DNA of 64,000 nucleotides from contig NZ_JANFNG010000005.1 in the NCBI RefSeq assembly GCF_024436035.1, positions 124,001 to 188,000 of the forward strand. Direction: 5' to 3'. Source of the DNA: Streptomyces humicola. GTDB lineage: Bacteria > Actinomycetota > Actinomycetes > Streptomycetales > Streptomycetaceae. Shown here in pieces: positions 7,618-16,900 of this stretch. The notes beneath the pieces are model-generated. The model did not search any database, was not told the origin of the DNA, and saw only the letters and a list, made by a program, of their open reading frames with translations. Both the position numbers and the translations under genes were made by a program. How positions within the stretch are numbered: position 1 is the first letter of the stretch; the number at the start of each line of letters is the position of its first letter.

Positions 7618-9323
7618 CAGAAGGCGATGTTGAGGGCGGTGGCCAGGAGCAGGACGCCCGCGCCGAGTACCGCGGGCTTGCGGTACCAGCCGGCATCGTC
7701 GCCCGTCGCAGTGTGCGTGCGTTGGCTGCGCGGAGTCAGCGACCAGACAAGGCCGGTCAGTTCGGCGTCAGGCTTGGGCTTGGTGAGCAGCGAGACGGCG
7801 ATGCTCAGCAGGACATCGACTACGAAGGCCGCGATGGCTCCGAGGAAGCTGGCACCTTGGCCGGAGACGTGCAGCACACCGGTGCGGTTGAGCATGTCGA
7901 CGCTGACCGCCGCGATGGTGCCGGCGATCAGGCCGATCCCGCCGGCTGCCGGGGTCATGCGCTTCCAGAACATGCCCAGGATGAAGGTGGCGAACAGCGG
8001 CGCGTTGAAGAACCCGAACAGCGTCTGGAGGTAGTCCATGATGTTGCCGAAGTTCCCGGCGATGAACGCGGTGCCGATGGCCACCAGGCATCCGATGACG
8101 GTCAGGATGCGGCCGGCCCGCAGGTAGTAGCCGTCCGGCTTGCCCTTCTTCACATACGTCTGCCAGATGTCGTAGGTGACGACGGTGTTGAAGGAGCTGA
8201 CGTTGGCGGCCATGCCGGCCATGAACGCGGCGAGCAGGCCGGCGATGGCGATCCCGAGCATGCCGTTGGGCAGCAGGTCGCGCATGAGTAGTTCGAGGGA
8301 GTTGTTGAACGACACGCCGCCCAGGCTCTGCACGCCGGGATTGGCGGCGTTGGCGGCCTTGAGTTCGGCCAGTTGTGGGGAGAGTACGGCTGCGAGCATT
8401 CCGGGGATCATGATCACCAGGATGACCAGCGTCTTGGGGTAGGCGCCGATCAGCGGGGTGCGGCGGGCGGCGGACATGCTCTTGGCCGACAGGGCGCGCT
8501 GCACCTCGGTGAAGTTGGTCGTCCAGTATCCGAAGGAGAGCACGAAGCCGAGGCCGAAGACGATGCCCAGTACCGAGAGCGTGGAGTTGCCGATGCCGGT
8601 GAGGTTGGTGCCTGGCCAGGAGTGTGTCTGCAGCGCGCCATGGGCGCCCGCGTGGTTGATTTTGGCGACCAGACCGCTCCAGCCGCCGACCTTGTGCAGT
8701 CCGACGAGGGTCAGCGGGATCAGCAAGGCGAGGACCACGAAGAACTGCATGACCTCGTTGTAGATCGCCGCGGACAGCCCGCCGAGGAGGGTGTAGACGA
8801 GCACGATCGCGCCGGCGGCGAGGATCGAGACCCATGTCGGCCAGCCCAGCAGCAGATTCACCACAGTCGACAGGGCGTACAGGTTCACGCCTGCGATGAG
8901 CACCTGGGCGAGTCCGAAGCTGATGGAGTTGACCAGGTGGGCGAAGCGGCCGAAGCGCCGTAGCAGGAACTCCGGGACGCTGCGGACTTTGGAGCCGTAG
9001 TAGAAGGGCATCATCACCAGGCCCAGGAACACCATGGCCGGGATGGCGCCGATCCAGTAGTAGTGGACCTCCGGTACGCCGTACTGGGCTCCGTCGGCGG
9101 TCATGCCGAGGATTTCGACGGCGGCCAGGTTGGCCGAGATGAACGCAAGTCCTGTCACCCACGCCGGCATGGAGCGGCCGGAGAGGAAGAAGTCCATGCT
9201 GGAGGCGACCTTCCGGCGGGCGAGGAATCCGATGCCCAGCACGAAGGTGAAGTACACGGCGATCAGCACGTAGTCGATCGGCTGGGCATTCAGCCGGAGG
9301 TTGGTGTCAGCGAGCGCATACAC
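7614..9323 (-). CDS. Sodium:solute symporter (SSS family)
   Basis: About 569 residues, rich in hydrophobic helices across its length (about 14 expected), beginning with YVLIAVYFTFVLGIGFLARR. Family features include the N-terminal FFLSGRSMPAWVTGLAFISANLAA segment and the helix containing VYTLLGGLSAAIYNEVMQ. The frame is open up to GTG 9332, but GGGAGG at about 9333-9338 sits at a proper distance only from the next GTG, 9323, which I prefer. It would import a sugar, polyol or organic acid with sodium. It is the third or fourth gene of the leftward unit ALDH - GMC - (small ORF) - SSS - small membrane protein, so its substrate is probably the one those enzymes oxidise. Confidence 0.9.
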   Translation of the reverse strand: MYALADTNLRLNAQPIDYVLIAVYFTFVLGIGFLARRKVASSMDFFLSGRSMPAWVTGLAFISANLAAVEILGMTADGAQYGVPEVHYYWIGAIPAMVFLGLVMMPFYYGSKVRSVPEFLLRRFGRFAHLVNSISFGLAQVLIAGVNLYALSTVVNLLLGWPTWVSILAAGAIVLVYTLLGGLSAAIYNEVMQFFVVLALLIPLTLVGLHKVGGWSGLVAKINHAGAHGALQTHSWPGTNLTGIGNSTLSVLGIVFGLGFVLSFGYWTTNFTEVQRALSAKSMSAARRTPLIGAYPKTLVILVIMIPGMLAAVLSPQLAELKAANAANPGVQSLGGVSFNNSLELLMRDLLPNGMLGIAIAGLLAAFMAGMAANVSSFNTVVTYDIWQTYVKKGKPDGYYLRAGRILTVIGCLVAIGTAFIAGNFGNIMDYLQTLFGFFNAPLFATFILGMFWKRMTPAAGGIGLIAGTIAAVSVDMLNRTGVLHVSGQGASFLGAIAAFVVDVLLSIAVSLLTKPKPDAELTGLVWSLTPRSQRTHTATGDDAGWYRKPAVLGAGVLLLATALNIAFW

Positions 9324-9438
9324 CGGTGGCACCTCCCGGCTGACGGAGGATGGTCGACTCCACTGCAGCCGGCGCCGCCTGTGTGGGCGGTGGTCCGGCT
9401 GGGGCCCATGGCGGCTGGGCCTGCGCGGCCTTGATCAT
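9307..9438 (-). CDS. Possible 43-residue peptide upstream of the symporter
   Basis: ATG at 9438 follows an AGGGAC ribosome-site-like sequence, and the frame ends at a TGA just inside the symporter gene. The product is Pro/Ala-rich (QPPWAPAGPPPTQAAPAA) with no recognisable domain. Its stop lies 16 bases past the preferred symporter start, so translation could feed the symporter start. It could equally be chance; the only support is position and a plausible start. Confidence 0.25.
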   Translation of the reverse strand: MIKAAQAQPPWAPAGPPPTQAAPAAVESTILRQPGGATGVCAR

Positions 9439-9487
9439 GGTTCTGTCCCTACTTTCTGGGGTGAGGTCCACGTGACCATGTGGGGGC

Positions 9488-11095
9488 TCAGGTGTTTCCG
9501 AGGATGAGGTCGGATGCCTTTTCGGCGATCATGACCGTGGGTGCTTGTGTGTTGGAGCTGACGATCCTGGGCATGACGGATGCGTCGACCACGCGGAGCC
9601 CGTCCAGGCCGTGGACTGTCAGGTCCGGGGAGACGACGGAGGAGTCGGCGTCCCCCATCGCGCAGGTGCCGACGTGGTGGTACGAGGTGCGTCCGTGGCC
9701 GCGGACGAAGCGGATGTGGTCGTCTTTGGACTTCAGTGCCTGTCCCCCGGCCAGGTGTTCGGCCTTGACGTGCCGTGCCATGGAGGGTTGCGCCATGATT
9801 TCGCGGCTCTGCCGGACGCCTTCCATGCTCATTTCGAGGTCGTAGTCGTCGGCGAGGTAGTTGGGGTCGATCAGCGGTGGCTGTGCGGGGTCGGCGGAGG
9901 CGATTCGGACGGTGCCGCGGCTGCGGGGGCGCACGAAGTAGGAGTTGAGGGTGCAGCCGTAACCGGGTCGTACGCCCGCGATTCCGGCCTCCACTCCGGC
10001 GGCGGGCAGGAAGTGGAACTGCAGATCCGGTGTGGCTTCTTCGCGGTTGCCGTAGGAGAAGGCGCCGCCCTCGACGACCGTCGAGGCCAGCGGTCCCTTG
10101 CGGAAGGCGGCATATTCGATGCCGGCGGCCACCGTTGCCGGGCGGGGCCGGGCGAATCGGTCCATGCTCTGGTAGGTGTTGAGCTCGTAGATGATGTCGA
10201 GGTCGCAGTGGTCGTGCAGGTTCTTGCCCACACCGGGCAGGGCATGCCGCACGTCGACGCCGGCCTCGCGCAGATCGGCCGGGTCGCCGATGCCCGACAG
10301 CTGAAGGATCTTCGGCGAACCGATGGTGCCGGCGGAGACGATGACCTCGCGCCGGGCCCGGTAGCGGTGCCTGCTCTTGCCGGTGGTGGTCTCTATTCCG
10401 ACCGCCCGCTTTCCGTCCAGGATGACGCGGGCGATCAGGTGGCCCGGCTTCGCGGTGAGGTTGGGCCGTTTCTTGGCTGGGTGGAGGTAGCCGACGGCGG
10501 CGCTGCAGCGGCGGCTGCCGCGTGTGGTGTTCTGGTAGAGGCCGACGCCGTACTGTGATTCGCCGTTGAAGTCGCCGTTGTAGGGGAGTCCGAATTCTTG
10601 GCCTGCTCGCACGAACGCTTTCGACAGCGGGTGCGGGTTGACGGGGTCGGAGACTCCCAGCGGGCCGCCGTTGCCGTGCCAGGGGGCGGAGAGGCGGTCG
10701 TTGTCCTCCGAACGCAGGAAGTACCGGAGGATGTCGTTGAAGCTCCAGCCGGTGCAGCCGTATTTCTTGTCCCACTCGTCGTAGTCCTCGTGGGCTCCGC
10801 GGGTGAAGACCTGAGCGTTGATGGATCCGCCTCCGCCGATCACCTTGCCCTGGGCGAGTGGGATGACGCGGTCATTGCAGTGCCTTTGAGGCTGGCTGCG
10901 CCATCCCCATTCGTAGGGGCCGGCGGTGAGTTTCGCGAATCCGGCCGGGACGTGGATGAGCGGGTTGCGGTCGCTTCGTCCGGCTTCGAGCAGCAGCACC
11001 CGGACGGCGGGATCGGCCGAGAGCCGGTTGGCCAGGACGCAACCGGCGGTGCCACCACCTGCGATGACGTAGTCGTACTCGTCGTCAGTGAACAT
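9488..11095 (-). CDS. GMC-family FAD alcohol oxidoreductase (set I)
   Basis: 535 residues from ATG 11095, chosen because GGAG lies nine bases upstream; an in-frame ATG at 11110 lacks such a site. The FAD-binding GGGTAG is at residues 13-18, followed by [12 protein letters not shown] signatures follow: [18 protein letters not shown] and the second signature with [16 protein letters not shown]. The active-site His pair lies near residues 473-474 ([11 protein letters not shown]), with the C-terminal [18 protein letters not shown]. It resembles choline-dehydrogenase-type enzymes that oxidise primary alcohols to aldehydes. It lies 44 bp downstream of an aldehyde dehydrogenase gene, so alcohol to acid in two steps is the natural reading. 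A close paralogue lies at 62337-63950. Confidence 0.92.
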   Translation of the reverse strand: MFTDDEYDYVIAGGGTAGCVLANRLSADPAVRVLLLEAGRSDRNPLIHVPAGFAKLTAGPYEWGWRSQPQRHCNDRVIPLAQGKVIGGGGSINAQVFTRGAHEDYDEWDKKYGCTGWSFNDILRYFLRSEDNDRLSAPWHGNGGPLGVSDPVNPHPLSKAFVRAGQEFGLPYNGDFNGESQYGVGLYQNTTRGSRRCSAAVGYLHPAKKRPNLTAKPGHLIARVILDGKRAVGIETTTGKSRHRYRARREVIVSAGTIGSPKILQLSGIGDPADLREAGVDVRHALPGVGKNLHDHCDLDIIYELNTYQSMDRFARPRPATVAAGIEYAAFRKGPLASTVVEGGAFSYGNREEATPDLQFHFLPAAGVEAGIAGVRPGYGCTLNSYFVRPRSRGTVRIASADPAQPPLIDPNYLADDYDLEMSMEGVRQSREIMAQPSMARHVKAEHLAGGQALKSKDDHIRFVRGHGRTSYHHVGTCAMGDADSSVVSPDLTVHGLDGLRVVDASVMPRIVSSNTQAPTVMIAEKASDLILGNT

Positions 11096-11139
11096 GAACG
11101 GGTGCTCCATCGGGATCGGATCGGTGTCGGGTGGGATCG

Positions 11140-12666
11140 TTATCGGGCGAAGAAGGGGGGGCGGGACCCGGTGCGCAGCTGGACGGACTTCAGTTCGGTG
11201 AACTCGTCGAATCCCGCCTGGCCCAGCTCGCGGCCGTAGCCACTGGCGCCCATGCCGCCTGCGGGCAGTTGCGGCGATCCGTCGATGGTCGTGTTGACCC
11301 ACACGCGGCCGCTGCGCAGTCGGCGTGCCGCGCGCATGGCCTTGTCGACGTCCTTGGTCCACACCGTGTTCGCCAATCCGTACTCGACCGCGTTGGCCAG
11401 GCTCATGGCCTGCTCGAAGTCGTTGAAGCGGGTGACGGTCAGGACCGGGCCGAAGATCTCCTCGCGGAACAGACGGCTGTCGGACCCGACACCGTCGACG
11501 ATGGTCGGGGGCAGGTAGTCGCCGCCGGGGTGCGCGGCATCGGGCAGAACCGCTCCCCCTGCGACGATCTTCGCACCGTCCAGGACGTCGTCGGCCAGGT
11601 AGCCCAGCACCTTGGCAACGTGGGACGGGCTGATCAGCGCCCCCACTTCGGTGGCCTCGTCCAGCGGGTCACCGACCCGGATACGCCCGGCGCGCTCGAC
11701 CAGCCGGGCCACGAAGGCGTCGGCGATGCTCTCCTCGACCAGCAGGCGCGCACCGGAGACACAGCATTCGCCCTGGTTGAAGTAGATCCCGAACAGCACA
11801 CCCTCGACGGCGTCGTCGAGGTCGGCATCCGCGAAGACGACGCTGGCTGCCTTGCCGCCGAGTTCGAGGGAGAGCCGGGTGGCGTGGGCCGCGGAGGCGG
11901 AGATGACGGCACGTCCTGTGGTGGTGCTGCCGGTGAAGGAGAGCAGGTCGATCGCGCCGCTTTCGGCCAGTGGCTGGCCGACTTGCTTGCCGTAGCCGGT
12001 GACGACGTTGACCACCCCGGCCGGGATACCGGCCTGCTCGGCCAGGCGGACGAGTTCAAGTGTGGTGCCCGAGGTCAGCTCGGACGGTTTGATCACCGAC
12101 GTGCAGCCCGCGCCGAGGGCGAAGGGGAGCTTCTGCGCCACCTGGAGGAGCGGGAAGTTCCACGGTGTGATCATCCCGACGACCCCGGCGGGTTCACGTA
12201 CCGTCCACGCGGTGAAGTCCTCGCCGAGGTTGGTGTAGACGTCTCCGTGAGCGGCCATCGCCAGCCCGGCCGCGTACTCGATGATGTCGATGCTGGCCGC
12301 GACGTCCCCGCGGGCCAGCCGCACCGGCTTGCCCACCTCTTCGGCCTCCAGACGTGCGAAGCGCTCGGCCTCCTCCCGCAGCAGACCGGCCAGGCGCAGC
12401 AGTGCCCGGCCGCGCTCCATACCGGTCAGCCGCGGCCACGGCCCGGTGTCAAACGCCCGGCGGGCAGCACCGACCGCGGCGGCGACATCGTCCGGCGCGC
12501 CTGCGGCGAACCTGGCGACCACGCGACCGTTGCTGCCGGGGGCGATGCGCTCGATGCCCTCTCCCGGGCCGGGCGCAGGCGTCCACTGCCCGTCCAGGTA
12601 CTGGCCGTACGCGCGGACCTTCGCATCCTCGGAATTGGTTGGGATGTGGTCGTGAGCTGTGCTCAT
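11140..12666 (-). CDS. NAD(P)-dependent aldehyde dehydrogenase (set I)
   Basis: 508 residues from ATG 12666, preceded by AGGACTTG. Family motifs are complete: [18 protein letters not shown], the cofactor loop [10 protein letters not shown], the general-base Glu in LSLELGGKA, and the catalytic Cys at residue 302 in [12 protein letters not shown]. It oxidises an aldehyde to a carboxylate in the cytoplasm, presumably the aldehyde made by the adjacent GMC enzyme. It is the first gene of the leftward unit, and a copy of the 23-bp palindrome lies 28-50 bp upstream. It is divergent from the ROK regulator at 12765. A paralogue is at 60486-62006, also next to a GMC gene. Confidence 0.92.
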   Translation of the reverse strand: MSTAHDHIPTNSEDAKVRAYGQYLDGQWTPAPGPGEGIERIAPGSNGRVVARFAAGAPDDVAAAVGAARRAFDTGPWPRLTGMERGRALLRLAGLLREEAERFARLEAEEVGKPVRLARGDVAASIDIIEYAAGLAMAAHGDVYTNLGEDFTAWTVREPAGVVGMITPWNFPLLQVAQKLPFALGAGCTSVIKPSELTSGTTLELVRLAEQAGIPAGVVNVVTGYGKQVGQPLAESGAIDLLSFTGSTTTGRAVISASAAHATRLSLELGGKAASVVFADADLDDAVEGVLFGIYFNQGECCVSGARLLVEESIADAFVARLVERAGRIRVGDPLDEATEVGALISPSHVAKVLGYLADDVLDGAKIVAGGAVLPDAAHPGGDYLPPTIVDGVGSDSRLFREEIFGPVLTVTRFNDFEQAMSLANAVEYGLANTVWTKDVDKAMRAARRLRSGRVWVNTTIDGSPQLPAGGMGASGYGRELGQAGFDEFTELKSVQLRTGSRPPFFAR

Positions 12667-12693
12667 GGGTATCAAGTCCTGATGCCGGGTCTA

Positions 12694-12716
12694 GTTAGGA
12701 AGGAGTCCTGACCAAA
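12694..12716. promoter_or_regulatory. Operator A (23-bp palindrome family)
   Basis: GTTAGGAAGGA-G-TCCTGACCAAA. The right half matches the half-site TCCTGACYAAA exactly and the left half is degenerate. It lies between the divergent ALDH and ROK1 genes, centred 39 bp upstream of the ALDH start codon. It is one of four related sites. Confidence 0.65.
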
Positions 12717-12764
12717 GATTTCGCGTTAACGTAACAGCAGCGACATCCGGCCACAAGGGGTGAG

Positions 12765-13970
12765 ATGGAAATCCGCAAGGGGCTCGGCCTGCAGGCCTTG
12801 CCGAGCATGACGCTGCTGCGCGAGCTGACCGACCAGATCGTGCTGGACACCGTGTTCGAGCAGGCCCCCATCACGCGGGCGGAGATCGCGCAGCAGACGG
12901 GCATCTCCAAGACCACCGTCTCCGAGGCGGTACGCCGTCTGGAGGGTGCAGGCCTGCTGCTGCCGGCTGGGGAACAACGCGGCAGGCAGGGACGGGTGGG
13001 GACCTACTACAAGGTCGCCTCGACGGCCGGCTTCGTCGTAGCCGTCGATCTCAACCCGACCCAGATCCGGCTGTGCGCAGCCGACCTGTTTGGCCAGCCG
13101 TTCCTGGAGAGCGCGCACCCGCCTGTACAGCCCCGCGAACCAGCCCGTGTCGCCGAGCAGCTGCGGGAGCTGGTGAGCAAGGCCATCGCCGAGGGCAATC
13201 CCGGCCGTGGGCGACCCCTGGCGGTGGCGGTATCGGTGGCCAACCCGGTCGACCCGGCAACCTCGCGGGTCATCCCGTTGGCCGACACCCCCTACCCGGA
13301 GGGCCTGATCCAGCCTCAGGAAGCACTCGACGGTCTGATCGACGCGCCGATCCTGGTCGAGAACGACGTCAACCTCGCCGCCATCGCCGAGCGCTGGCAC
13401 GGCGCGGCACGCACCGCCGACAGCTTCGCCTACGTCTACATCGGCGCCGGCATGGGCATGGGCCTGCTGATCGGCGACCAACTGATCCGCGGAGCACGGG
13501 GAGTCGCCGGCGAGATCGGCTACCTCAGCGTCAGTTCCCAGCCCCCGGGACCGCTGCACGGCCGACACGGCTTCGCCCGAGCCATCGCCGCTGCGGGCTT
13601 CCACCCTTCCCGCGAGCCGGGCAGCGACCAGGTCGCCGTCGACGTCGCCCGCCAGGTCTTCGACCGCGCCGCGAAGGGCAACGCCGAGGCCAAGGCCGTG
13701 GTGGAAGAGGAGGGTCGCACCATCGGCGAAGCCATCGCCGCGGTCTGCGCAGTCGTCGACCCCGAACTTGTCCTGCTCGGTGGTCCCATCGGGCTGCATC
13801 CGGCTCTTCTGGAGCCGGTTCGCGCCACGGTCCAGGATCTTGCGCCCCTGCCGCCTGCCATCGAAGTCGGCACGCTCGGCGACGCGGCTGTTCTCCATGG
13901 CGCCCTCGCCCTCGCCCTGCGGCGGGCTCGTGCCGACCTGTGGGCCGGGGTCAGTCGACAGCCGTCGTGA
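12765..13970 (+). CDS. ROK-family transcriptional regulator 1
   Basis: 401 residues. An N-terminal winged helix-turn-helix (about residues 15-80; TRAEIAQQTGISKTTVSEAV) precedes a sugar-kinase-like ROK domain containing LVENDVNLAAIAE and the glycine-rich YIGAGMGMGLLIGDQ. The usual ROK zinc cluster CxCGxxGCxE is absent; GRHGFARAIAA occupies the region. ATG 12765 follows AAGGGGTGAG. It is divergent from the ALDH-GMC-SSS unit, with an operator between, and most simply regulates that unit in response to a sugar-like ligand. Like ROK2 it may bind the 23-bp palindrome, but which of the two does so cannot be decided from sequence. Confidence 0.88.
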   Translation: MEIRKGLGLQALPSMTLLRELTDQIVLDTVFEQAPITRAEIAQQTGISKTTVSEAVRRLEGAGLLLPAGEQRGRQGRVGTYYKVASTAGFVVAVDLNPTQIRLCAADLFGQPFLESAHPPVQPREPARVAEQLRELVSKAIAEGNPGRGRPLAVAVSVANPVDPATSRVIPLADTPYPEGLIQPQEALDGLIDAPILVENDVNLAAIAERWHGAARTADSFAYVYIGAGMGMGLLIGDQLIRGARGVAGEIGYLSVSSQPPGPLHGRHGFARAIAAAGFHPSREPGSDQVAVDVARQVFDRAAKGNAEAKAVVEEEGRTIGEAIAAVCAVVDPELVLLGGPIGLHPALLEPVRATVQDLAPLPPAIEVGTLGDAAVLHGALALALRRARADLWAGVSRQPS

Positions 13971-14059
13971 CCACCCGTGTAGCCAGGTCAACATCACCTC
14001 GGTGACAGTCCCGGGAGCCGTGCCGGGCTGGCGCGGGACGGGGGCACGAGCCGAGGGCG

Positions 14060-14524
14060 TCAGCGGGGCTCGATGGGGATCTCGCACCACACACACTTGC
14101 CGTCACTGCTGGGATCGACGCCCCACGACTCGGCGAGAGCCTCGATGAGCATCAGCCCACGCCCCGAGGTGGCCTCCTCGTCCGCCTCGCGCTTGCGCGG
14201 TGTCCTAGTCGAAGAGTCGTAGACCTCCAGACGCACTACATCCACCAGTGGCAAGGCCGCCAGCACGGCAGACCCGCCGGAGTGCTGGAGCGTGTTGGTG
14301 ATGAGCTCGGAAGCGAGCAGCGCCGCGGTGTCGCGCACCGAATCCAGCGCCCAGCCGCGCAGCCACTCACACAGCGTTGCTCGAGCGCCACTCAGGGCAG
14401 CAGGGTCGTCGCGGCGCACGCGGACCTGCAGGCGCCGGTAGCGCATCCCGTTGTCTTCGTAGGTCGACGTGGGGGGGTTTTCTCGCTCTCGAATCTCTGC
14501 CCGCTTCGCTGTCGTGGAGGTCAT
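14060..14524 (-). CDS. Anti-sigma-type ATP-binding protein (HATPase_c_2)
   Basis: 154 residues from ATG 14524 with GGAGGG upstream; a longer frame to 14572 has no ribosome site. A single GHKL ATPase fold typical of Streptomyces RsbW-like serine kinases: N box in AALLASELITNTLQHSGG, G1 in VVRLEVYDSST, and G2 region TSGRGLMLIEALAESWG. Such proteins bind and phosphorylate anti-sigma antagonists or bind sigma factors. Its neighbours are catabolic and it stands alone between two leftward units. A copy of the ROK-associated palindrome (14542-14564) overlaps its promoter region, which suggests control together with the catabolic genes. Confidence 0.85.
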   Translation of the reverse strand: MTSTTAKRAEIRERENPPTSTYEDNGMRYRRLQVRVRRDDPAALSGARATLCEWLRGWALDSVRDTAALLASELITNTLQHSGGSAVLAALPLVDVVRLEVYDSSTRTPRKREADEEATSGRGLMLIEALAESWGVDPSSDGKCVWCEIPIEPR

Positions 14525-14541
14525 CGTCCGACCCTCCTTTA

Positions 14542-14564
14542 GTAAGGGAGGAGTCCTGACTAAA
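14542..14564. promoter_or_regulatory. Operator B, before the anti-sigma-type ATPase gene
   Basis: GTAAGGGAGGA-G-TCCTGACTAAA. The right half is a perfect TCCTGACTAAA half-site. The centre is 29 bp upstream of the ATG at 14524. No rightward gene starts here, so the site most plausibly acts on the ATPase gene. Confidence 0.6.
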
Positions 14565-14879
14565 TAATCCATTCGGACGCTCGCCCCGGCAAGAGGGAAG
14601 AGGAAGATAAACCATGATTTTTTGCACGAATGCGGGCCGACGACTGGACACCACCGACCAGCGCCATTTCATGAGCTGCATGGTGTGGGTGGCACCGGCC
14701 CTGCGCTAGGAAGCTGCAGGACCGGTGCCTGCCCTGGTGCCGGGCGCGACTCCTAGCGGCCCAGGGCGGTCTTGGACGTGATCAGCGAGAAGTCACAGGG
14801 AATGGGCCGCAGCCCCTCCCCGTCCACAGCAGGGAGAAGGCAGACACGGGAGTGCTGCAGCAAACGTCAGGGCCGGCGG
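14565..14879. other. Intergenic region without a gene, containing a hairpin
   Basis: I see no credible coding sequence in these 315 bases. The section next to the ATPase gene is relatively AT-rich (AAATAATCC, AAGATAAACCATGATTTTTTG), as expected of a promoter. The rest holds the hairpin at 14691-14729. Confidence 0.5.
14691..14729 (-). terminator. Hairpin downstream of the set I CoA operon
   Basis: GGCACCGGCCCTGC and GCAGGACCGGTGCC form a 14-bp stem with one mismatch and an 11-base loop. It lies about 150 bp beyond the last gene of the leftward operon 20030-14880 and before the ATPase gene. There is no clear U-tract, as is common in high-GC actinomycetes. Confidence 0.5.
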
Positions 14880-15704
14880 TCATACCACGTGGGCGAGGTA
14901 CCTTCGGCATGCCTGGGCGAGGACCTCGTGGCCGGGCAGCTCCCACAGGTAGGCGTTGAAGATCTCCACTTCGGTAAGTCCGCGGTAGCCGCTGCGTTCC
15001 ACCGCCTGCCGCAGGGTGCGCAGGTCGATGCAGCCGGTGCCCATCATGCCGCGGCCGGTCAGCACGCCGGCGGGCAGCGGGGTTATCCAGTCGCAGACCT
15101 GGAATCCGGCGGTTCGCTGTCCAAGCAGTGCGAGTTCGTCGAAGAGGCCGGGGTCCCACCAGACGTGGTAGGCGTCAACAAGCACCCCGACCTGGTCGGC
15201 CGGGAACTGCTCGGCCAGCAGCCGGGCCTGGCGCAGCGAGGAGATCACGCTGCGGTCGGAGCAGTACATGGGGTGCATCGGCTCGATGGCGAGCACGACG
15301 CCGTGTTCGCCCGCGAACGGGGCGAGCTCGGCGATGGCGTCGGCGACCATGCGACGCGCCCCTGCCAGGTCCCGGCTGCCCGGCGGCAGTCCCCCGCAGA
15401 CCAGGACGAGGGTTCGGGCGCCGAGCCGGGCTGCTTCTTCGACGGCTCGGCGGTTGTCGTCGATACGGTCCCGGCGGGCGGCAGCGTCCGCGGCGGTGAA
15501 GAATCCGCCCCGGCACAGGCTGGTCACCACCACACCCACCGCGCGCACGAGGCGGGCGATGCGGTCGATTCCGGTCTCCTGGACCGGCTCGCGCCACAGC
15601 CCGACGCCACCGAGTCCGCTGCGGGCGGCGGCGTCGATGAGTTCGGGAAGCGGCCAGTGTCTGGCAGTTTCGGAGTTGAAGGAAAAACGGCTCAAGTCGC
15701 TCAA
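14880..15704 (-). CDS. Sugar phosphate isomerase/epimerase-like TIM barrel (set I)
   Basis: About 274 residues of the xylose-isomerase-like TIM-barrel (AP endonuclease 2) family. The metal-ligand Glu and Asp positions of the family are recognisable in VLAIEPMHPMY, VGVLVDAYHVWWDP and LTEVEIFN. Homology begins right after the DUF993 stop, and the only start there is TTG 15704, overlapping that stop as TTGA, so coupled translation is likely. The longer in-frame extension to 15878 lies inside the DUF993 gene and is not real. The same DUF993-isomerase pairing recurs at 35843-37860. These enzymes isomerise, epimerise or dehydrate sugar derivatives; the exact reaction is unknown. Confidence 0.82.
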   Translation of the reverse strand: MSDLSRFSFNSETARHWPLPELIDAAARSGLGGVGLWREPVQETGIDRIARLVRAVGVVVTSLCRGGFFTAADAAARRDRIDDNRRAVEEAARLGARTLVLVCGGLPPGSRDLAGARRMVADAIAELAPFAGEHGVVLAIEPMHPMYCSDRSVISSLRQARLLAEQFPADQVGVLVDAYHVWWDPGLFDELALLGQRTAGFQVCDWITPLPAGVLTGRGMMGTGCIDLRTLRQAVERSGYRGLTEVEIFNAYLWELPGHEVLAQACRRYLAHVV

Positions 15705-16900
15705 GACTGCACTCCGTTGATCTGGAGGAATATGTGCATGCGGGCGGCGGCCAGGTCGGGGTCGCGCAGTACTCCAGCGCGGTCGGCCAGCCGAAACAGC
15801 TCGCCCAGGTGGATCAGCGAGCGTGCGCTGTGCCCTCCGCCGACCATGGTGAAGTGGTCCTGGTGACCGTTCAGCCAAGCGAGGAAGACAACGCCGGTCT
15901 TGTAGTGGAAGGTGGGCGCGGCGAACAAGTGCCGCCCTAGGGGGACGGTCGGCTCCATCGCGGCCTGGAAGGCGTCGTGGTCTCCGGCGTCGAGCCCCTG
16001 CAGTGCCTGAGAGGCCGCCGGGGCGATGGCGGCGAAGACACCGAGCAGGGCATCGCTATGGCCTTGGCCGTCGCCGCGGATGAGATCGCAGTAGTGGAAG
16101 TCGTCGCCGGTGTACAGGCGGACACCGTGCGGGAGCCGACTACGCAGCGCGCGCTCACGGTCGGCCTCCAGGAGCGAGAGTTTGATGCCGTCGACACGGG
16201 TCGCATGTGTGCGAAGGAGTGCGAGTACGGTCTCGGTCGCGGAATCGAGGTCGTCGGAGCCCCAGTAGCCCTTGAGTTGGGGGTCGAACATCTCGCCGAG
16301 CCAGTGCAGCACCACGGGCCCTGAGGCCTGGCTGAGGACCGTGTCGTAGACGGCGAGGTAGTCCTCGGGCGTGCGCGCTGCCGCGGCGAGTGCGCGGCTG
16401 GCCATGATCACCGGTGTTGCGCCGGCGTCCTCGGCAACGGACAGCTGCTCGAGGTAGGCGACCGTCACCTGGTCAAGCGTCGGGGCCGGCGCGGTCAGCT
16501 GGTCGGTGGCGACACCGGCGACGATCCTGCCGCCGACCGAGCGGGCCTCGGCCGCGGAGCGCCGGATCAACTCCGCAGCGGTGGGCCAGTCCAGGCCCAT
16601 TCCACGCTGGGCGGTGTCCATGGCCTCAGCGACGCCGAAGCCCCATCGCCACAGCTCGTGCCGGAAGGCGAGGGTGCGCTCCCAATCCAGGACAGCAGGC
16701 GACCCAGGGGTGTTCTCCGCGTACGGATCGGCGACCACATGCGCCGCCGCGTAGGCAATGCGGCTGTGGAAGCCGGACGCTGGCGGGGCGAACTCCCCCG
16801 GGACGCCGAGGGTGTACGGCTCGGTCCCACCGCCGGGAACCGGAAGGGGGAGGGTATGGGGCACAAGCAGCTCCTGGAGATCAGAATCAATGGGGATCAC
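15701..16900 (-). CDS. DUF993 protein, dihydrodipicolinate-synthase-like (set I)
   Basis: 399 residues from GTG 16900, overlapping the enoyl-CoA hydratase stop (GTGA). It belongs to the DUF993 family annotated as dihydrodipicolinate synthase-like. Conserved blocks shared with the set II paralogue include AMDTAQRGMGLDW, GRIVAGVATDQL, VILMASRALA-like, PVVLHWLGEMFDPQLKGYW, GIKLSLLEADRE and the GDDFHY segment. The Lys in GIKLSLL is a candidate Schiff-base residue by analogy with class I aldolases of this superfamily. The function is not established; an aldolase or lyase acting on a keto-sugar or polyol acid is an inference. The codons from 16389 upward are duplicated near-identically at 42851-43362. 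Confidence 0.8.
   Translation of the reverse strand: MIPIDSDLQELLVPHTLPLPVPGGGTEPYTLGVPGEFAPPASGFHSRIAYAAAHVVADPYAENTPGSPAVLDWERTLAFRHELWRWGFGVAEAMDTAQRGMGLDWPTAAELIRRSAAEARSVGGRIVAGVATDQLTAPAPTLDQVTVAYLEQLSVAEDAGATPVIMASRALAAAARTPEDYLAVYDTVLSQASGPVVLHWLGEMFDPQLKGYWGSDDLDSATETVLALLRTHATRVDGIKLSLLEADRERALRSRLPHGVRLYTGDDFHYCDLIRGDGQGHSDALLGVFAAIAPAASQALQGLDAGDHDAFQAAMEPTVPLGRHLFAAPTFHYKTGVVFLAWLNGHQDHFTMVGGGHSARSLIHLGELFRLADRAGVLRDPDLAAARMHIFLQINGVQS

Noticed and set aside
9488-12666. Polyethylene-glycol degradation genes (GMC + aldehyde dehydrogenase pair)
   Set aside because: PEG and choline pathways use the same family pair, but nothing in the neighbourhood or sequence points to either substrate; kept as a generic alcohol-oxidising pair.
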